A DNA stretch of 9,210 nucleotides from Porphyrobacter sp. UBA7686. Lineage in GTDB: Bacteria; Pseudomonadota; Alphaproteobacteria; Sphingomonadales; Sphingomonadaceae. A program made the position numbers and the translations under genes. Positions within the stretch are counted from its first letter, which is position 1; each line of letters opens with the position of its first letter. The notes beneath the pieces were generated by a model, which had not been told where the DNA came from, searched no databases, and worked only from the letters and a program-made list of their open reading frames with translations. The stretch covers positions 3,566 through 12,775 of the forward strand of contig DLGU01000107.1 in the NCBI GenBank assembly GCA_002482865.1. The letters run 5' to 3'. Below are positions 6,572 to 9,210 of the stretch, one piece after another.

Positions 6572-7282
6572 TTACGAAATGTCGCCTGCGCGAATGACAC
6601 GTTCGCTGCCATCCGCCAAGCGTAGCCGCAAAGCGCCGTCGCTTTCCTCAAGGCCAGCAAAGGAGCCCGACAGCACCGAGCCGTCGGTATCATGGACAGT
6701 TACGGGGGAACCCTGCGCATGGATGGAACGGCTGAGGAAGGTGTGGAGTGTCGCGCCAAGGCCGTAAGTGCGCCAGCTTTCCAGCCTGCGATCAAAGGCT
6801 GCGGCGAGGCTGGCAGCAAAGTCTTCCAGCGGCGGCGGCGGGATCACATCCGCGAGCGCGGCCGTTTTGCGGTCAGGCAGGTCAGGCGCGCGGGCGAGGT
6901 TCACCCCGATCCCGACGACAATATGCCCGCGCACCATCTCCAAGAGGATGCCGGACAGCTTGCCGCCATCCAGCAGCACGTCATTGGGCCATTTGAGCGC
7001 CAGCGCGGTATCGTCGGGCAATGCGGCAGCAGTGGCATCGCGCACCGCGAGCGCCGCGACAAAGCTGAGGGTGGCGGGCGGCGGACCACCCTCCCCCAAG
7101 CTTACCACTGTGGAGCCCATGAAATTGCCCGCGCCGTCAAACCATGCGCGCCCTTGCCGCCCGCGTCCTGCGGTCTGGCGGCGGGCAACCAGCCAGCGCC
7201 CCTCGGCCCAGCCCTCACCCGTGCGCAAGGCGGCGGCGAGGTCGGCGTTGGTCGAGCCGGTCTGTTCTGCGAAGGCGATCAA
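6572..7282 (-). CDS. birA: Biotin-[acetyl-CoA-carboxylase] ligase, short form without DNA-binding domain
   Basis: A 236-residue ligase that makes biotinyl-AMP and attaches biotin to carrier proteins such as the AccB subunit of acetyl-CoA carboxylase. Motifs are TGSTN (8-12), QTAGRGRQGR (36-45) for adenylate binding, KWPNDVLLDGGKLSG (97-111) with the biotin-contacting Lys108, and VVGIGVN (122-128). A small SH3-like C-terminal domain runs from about 190. There is no N-terminal helix-turn-helix, so it should not repress transcription as E. coli BirA does. The open frame extends upstream inside nuoN, but the conserved part begins at IAFAEQTGSTN. I choose the TTG at 7282, which overlaps the nuoN stop as TTGA and gives the normal length. 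An upstream ATG at 7393 would add 37 residues of unrelated sequence overlapping nuoN by more than 100 bases, so I reject it. Confidence 0.9.
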   Translation of the reverse strand: MIAFAEQTGSTNADLAAALRTGEGWAEGRWLVARRQTAGRGRQGRAWFDGAGNFMGSTVVSLGEGGPPPATLSFVAALAVRDATAAALPDDTALALKWPNDVLLDGGKLSGILLEMVRGHIVVGIGVNLARAPDLPDRKTAALADVIPPPPLEDFAASLAAAFDRRLESWRTYGLGATLHTFLSRSIHAQGSPVTVHDTDGSVLSGSFAGLEESDGALRLRLADGSERVIRAGDIS

Positions 7283-8757
7283 ACCGTAAGGAACAGCGAG
7301 GCCGCAGCCTTGTCGGCCAGATCGGTGAGCGACGGGGTGAGCAGATAGCCCAAGGGCGAGACGATCAGTGCCGTCAGTCCCAGCAAAACCCAATGGGCCG
7401 CGCCGCTCTTGCCGGTGACGACGCCCGCAGGCTCATCGAAGAACATCACCTTGACGAACTTGATGTAGTAGAACGCGCCGATCACACTCGCGGCAATGGC
7501 GATCGCGCCGAATGCCACCAGCCCGGCCTCGATGGTCGCCTGGAACACGACGAACTTGCTGTAGAAGCCAAGCAGCGGCGGAATGCCCGCAAGGCTGAAC
7601 ATGAAGAGCAGCAGCGCCCACGCAATCGCGGGCTGCGTGACCGAAAGCCCGCGGATGTCGGCAAAGGTTTCGAACAGCGCGCCGTCCTCGCCGCGCAGCA
7701 TCAGCAGCGCGACAAAGCTGCCGAGGCTCATCGCGACATAGATGAACAGGTACACCAGCATCGCGCTCGCCCCGTCGGCATTGGCGACCGCGAGGCCAAG
7801 CAGGATAAAGCCGATGTTGTTGATCGAGGAATAGGCCAGCAGCCGCTTCAGGTTCTCCTGACCGATCGCTCCCAAAGCGCCGAAGATGATCGAGGCGAGC
7901 GCCATGAACATCACGATCTGCTGCCATGCGGCGACCTGACCGCCGAACACCTCGAACACCACGCGCGCGGTGAGCGCGACAGCGGCAACCTTGGGCGCGG
8001 TGGCGAAGAAGGCGGTGACGGGCGTGGGTGCGCCTTCATACACGTCTGGAGTCCACATGTGGAACGGCACGGCGCTGATTTTGAAGGCGAGGCCCGGAAG
8101 AACGAAAATCACCCCGAACAGCGCGCCGGTGCCCATTTCGCCCGTCAGTCCTGCGCGCACGGCGGCGAAAGTCGTGCCGCCGGTAAAGCCGTAAAGCAGG
8201 CTCATTCCGTAAAGCAGGATGCCCGAAGCGAGCGCACCGAGGACGAAATACTTCAGCCCCGCTTCGCCCGAACGTGTGTCCTTGCGCAGGATCGCGGCCA
8301 GCACATAAGCCGACAGGCTGTTGAGTTCGAGCCCGAGATACAGACTCATGAAATCATTGGCCGAAACCATGATGCTCATGCCGACGGCCGCGAACAGGAT
8401 CAGGACCGGATATTCGGCGCGCATCACACGCTCAGTTCCGGCCGCAGCGCTGTTGAAGAAGGCGGGCGCAACCATCAGCGCGGCGATGGCGGACAGGTAA
8501 ATCAGCGCCTTGGCAAAGAGCGCAAAGCTGTCGATCTTGAGCAGCCCGCCGAAAGCCAGCGTTGCCGGGCCGTCAGTCCCGAAATGCAGCCCCGGCACGA
8601 GCAGGAAACCCGCGCCGAACAGGGCGGCAGCGGCCAGAACTGCGACCGGGCGCGCGGCCTTGTCCCCGGCCCAGGCGGCGACGAGCAGCAGCGCAAGGCC
8701 CGCCGCAATCAGCAGCAGTTCGGGGGCAATCAGCGCGAAAGAAGCGGCGAAATCCAT
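7279..8757 (-). CDS. nuoN: NADH-quinone oxidoreductase subunit N (complex I, antiporter-like)
   Basis: A 492-residue polytopic inner-membrane subunit of the proton-pumping arm of complex I, with about 14 hydrophobic helices, the normal length and topology. Recognisable family segments are LGLELNSLSAY (141-151, conserved Glu144), GLKYFVLGALASG (167-179, Lys169), LAFKISAVPFHMWTPD (223-238, Lys226), Lys256 in ATAPKVAA, NLKRLLAYSSINNIGF (302-317) and GIPPLLGFYSKF (391-402, Lys401). These Glu and Lys residues correspond to the buried charges used in proton translocation in this family. The ATG at 8757 shares one base with the nuoM stop (TGATG) and has a perfect AAGGAGG ten bases upstream. The TGA at the 3' end is embedded in the birA start. 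Nothing about the protein looks degraded. Confidence 0.96.
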   Translation of the reverse strand: MDFAASFALIAPELLLIAAGLALLLVAAWAGDKAARPVAVLAAAALFGAGFLLVPGLHFGTDGPATLAFGGLLKIDSFALFAKALIYLSAIAALMVAPAFFNSAAAGTERVMRAEYPVLILFAAVGMSIMVSANDFMSLYLGLELNSLSAYVLAAILRKDTRSGEAGLKYFVLGALASGILLYGMSLLYGFTGGTTFAAVRAGLTGEMGTGALFGVIFVLPGLAFKISAVPFHMWTPDVYEGAPTPVTAFFATAPKVAAVALTARVVFEVFGGQVAAWQQIVMFMALASIIFGALGAIGQENLKRLLAYSSINNIGFILLGLAVANADGASAMLVYLFIYVAMSLGSFVALLMLRGEDGALFETFADIRGLSVTQPAIAWALLLFMFSLAGIPPLLGFYSKFVVFQATIEAGLVAFGAIAIAASVIGAFYYIKFVKVMFFDEPAGVVTGKSGAAHWVLLGLTALIVSPLGYLLTPSLTDLADKAAASLFLTV

Positions 8758-9210
8758 CAGTGCGCGCCCTCCTTGGCGCTCGAATGATCTGAGCCTTCGA
8801 GGTGCGGCATCGCGTTGGCAGCCTCGGCGCGCGGGGCGCCGGCGGCCAAGGCCGCATCACCCGCCGGAGCCGCCGCAGCAAGCCGCGCATCGAGAACAGC
8901 AATGTCAGCGCGCATCGGCGCGAGGAAGCTTTCGGGGTAGACGCCCATCCACAATACGGCTGCAGCAATCGGGGCCATCATAACCCACTCGCGCGCCGAA
9001 ATGTCACGCATGGCGGCCGCGTCCGCGTTCACCTGTCCGCCGAACGCGACCCGGCGATAGAGGTAAAGCATATAGGCCGCGCCCAGGATGATCCCGGTGG
9101 TGCAGATCAGCGCAACGAGGCTGGAGGTCTGGTAGATGCCCGCCAACGACAGAAACTCGCCGACGAAACCGCTGGTGCCCGGCAGGCCGATGCTCGCCAT
9201 GGTGAACAGC
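8757..9210 (-). CDS. nuoM: NADH-quinone oxidoreductase subunit M, C-terminal part
   Basis: The 3' end of nuoM; the frame stays open to the window edge and the gene starts outside. The segment LFTMASIGLPGTSGFVGEFL near the edge (given here in two parts: LFTMASIG, then LPGTSGFVGEFL) is characteristic of this antiporter-like complex I subunit. It is followed by a helix (ALICTTGIILGAAYMLYLYRR), and then by WVMMAPIAAAVLWMGVYP as the last membrane span. After that comes a hydrophilic, Ala-rich tail of about 50 residues (LDARLAAAAPAGDAALAAG and onwards, ending SDHSSAKEGAH), which is lineage-specific in such proteins. The last bases carry the nuoN Shine-Dalgarno, and TGATG joins the two genes, as expected for stoichiometric subunits. 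Confidence 0.95.
   Translation of the reverse strand, partial: LFTMASIGLPGTSGFVGEFLSLAGIYQTSSLVALICTTGIILGAAYMLYLYRRVAFGGQVNADAAAMRDISAREWVMMAPIAAAVLWMGVYPESFLAPMRADIAVLDARLAAAAPAGDAALAAGAPRAEAANAMPHLEGSDHSSAKEGAH
8768..8774 (-). promoter_or_regulatory. Strong ribosome binding site of nuoN inside the nuoM 3' end
   Basis: AAGGAGG on the minus strand, a full anti-Shine-Dalgarno match, ten bases before the nuoN ATG. It encodes part of the last codons of nuoM (SAKEGAH) and is the strongest ribosome site in the window. Confidence 0.7.

Noticed and set aside
7144..8787. 547-codon open frame on the plus strand opposite nuoN and birA
   Set aside because: Low-complexity His/Arg/Gln/Glu-rich product that is the shadow of an unmistakable nuoN.

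Overview
The window is GC-rich chromosomal DNA from an alphaproteobacterium, most likely a sphingomonad of the Erythrobacteraceae (Erythrobacter/Porphyrobacter type). This rests on GC-rich third codon positions, the Ala/Arg-rich proteins and the gene order nuoM-nuoN-birA-coaX-rnj-DUF1467. I see no tRNA, rRNA, IS element, CRISPR array or phage gene. The coding density is very high and no gene-free stretch exceeds about 112 bases.

Right two thirds (about 3797-9210, minus strand): a tightly packed run read right to left. The order is the 3' end of nuoM, nuoN, birA (short monofunctional biotin-protein ligase), coaX (type III pantothenate kinase), rnj (ribonuclease J) and a small two-helix DUF1467 membrane protein. 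Neighbours overlap by 1 or 4 bases (TGATG, TTGA, TGATG) or are separated by only 17 or 26 bases. They therefore look like one transcription unit joining respiratory complex I to cofactor attachment, CoA synthesis and RNA maturation. Two of the starts (birA and rnj) appear to be TTG.

Middle (1269-3800, plus strand): one large gene for a protein with two N-terminal membrane helices, about 600 residues of coiled coil and a compact C-terminal module. Its layout and length recall the Caulobacter polarity protein TipN, though I cannot confirm homology. It is convergent with the rnj/DUF1467 unit, and the two stop codons physically overlap.

Left (1-1180, minus strand): a small Hpt-fold protein whose phosphoacceptor histidine position is occupied by Met, followed by the first 248 codons of a protein with a nucleotidyltransferase-like N-terminus that runs off the window. 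The 88-base divergent region between the Hpt-like gene and the coiled-coil gene holds a near-consensus CtrA box (TAAA-N7-TTAACC) and, five bases away, a GANTC methylation site. The most interesting hypothesis here is therefore a cell-cycle-controlled divergent pair: a membrane coiled-coil polarity-type protein and a non-phosphorylatable Hpt-like protein.
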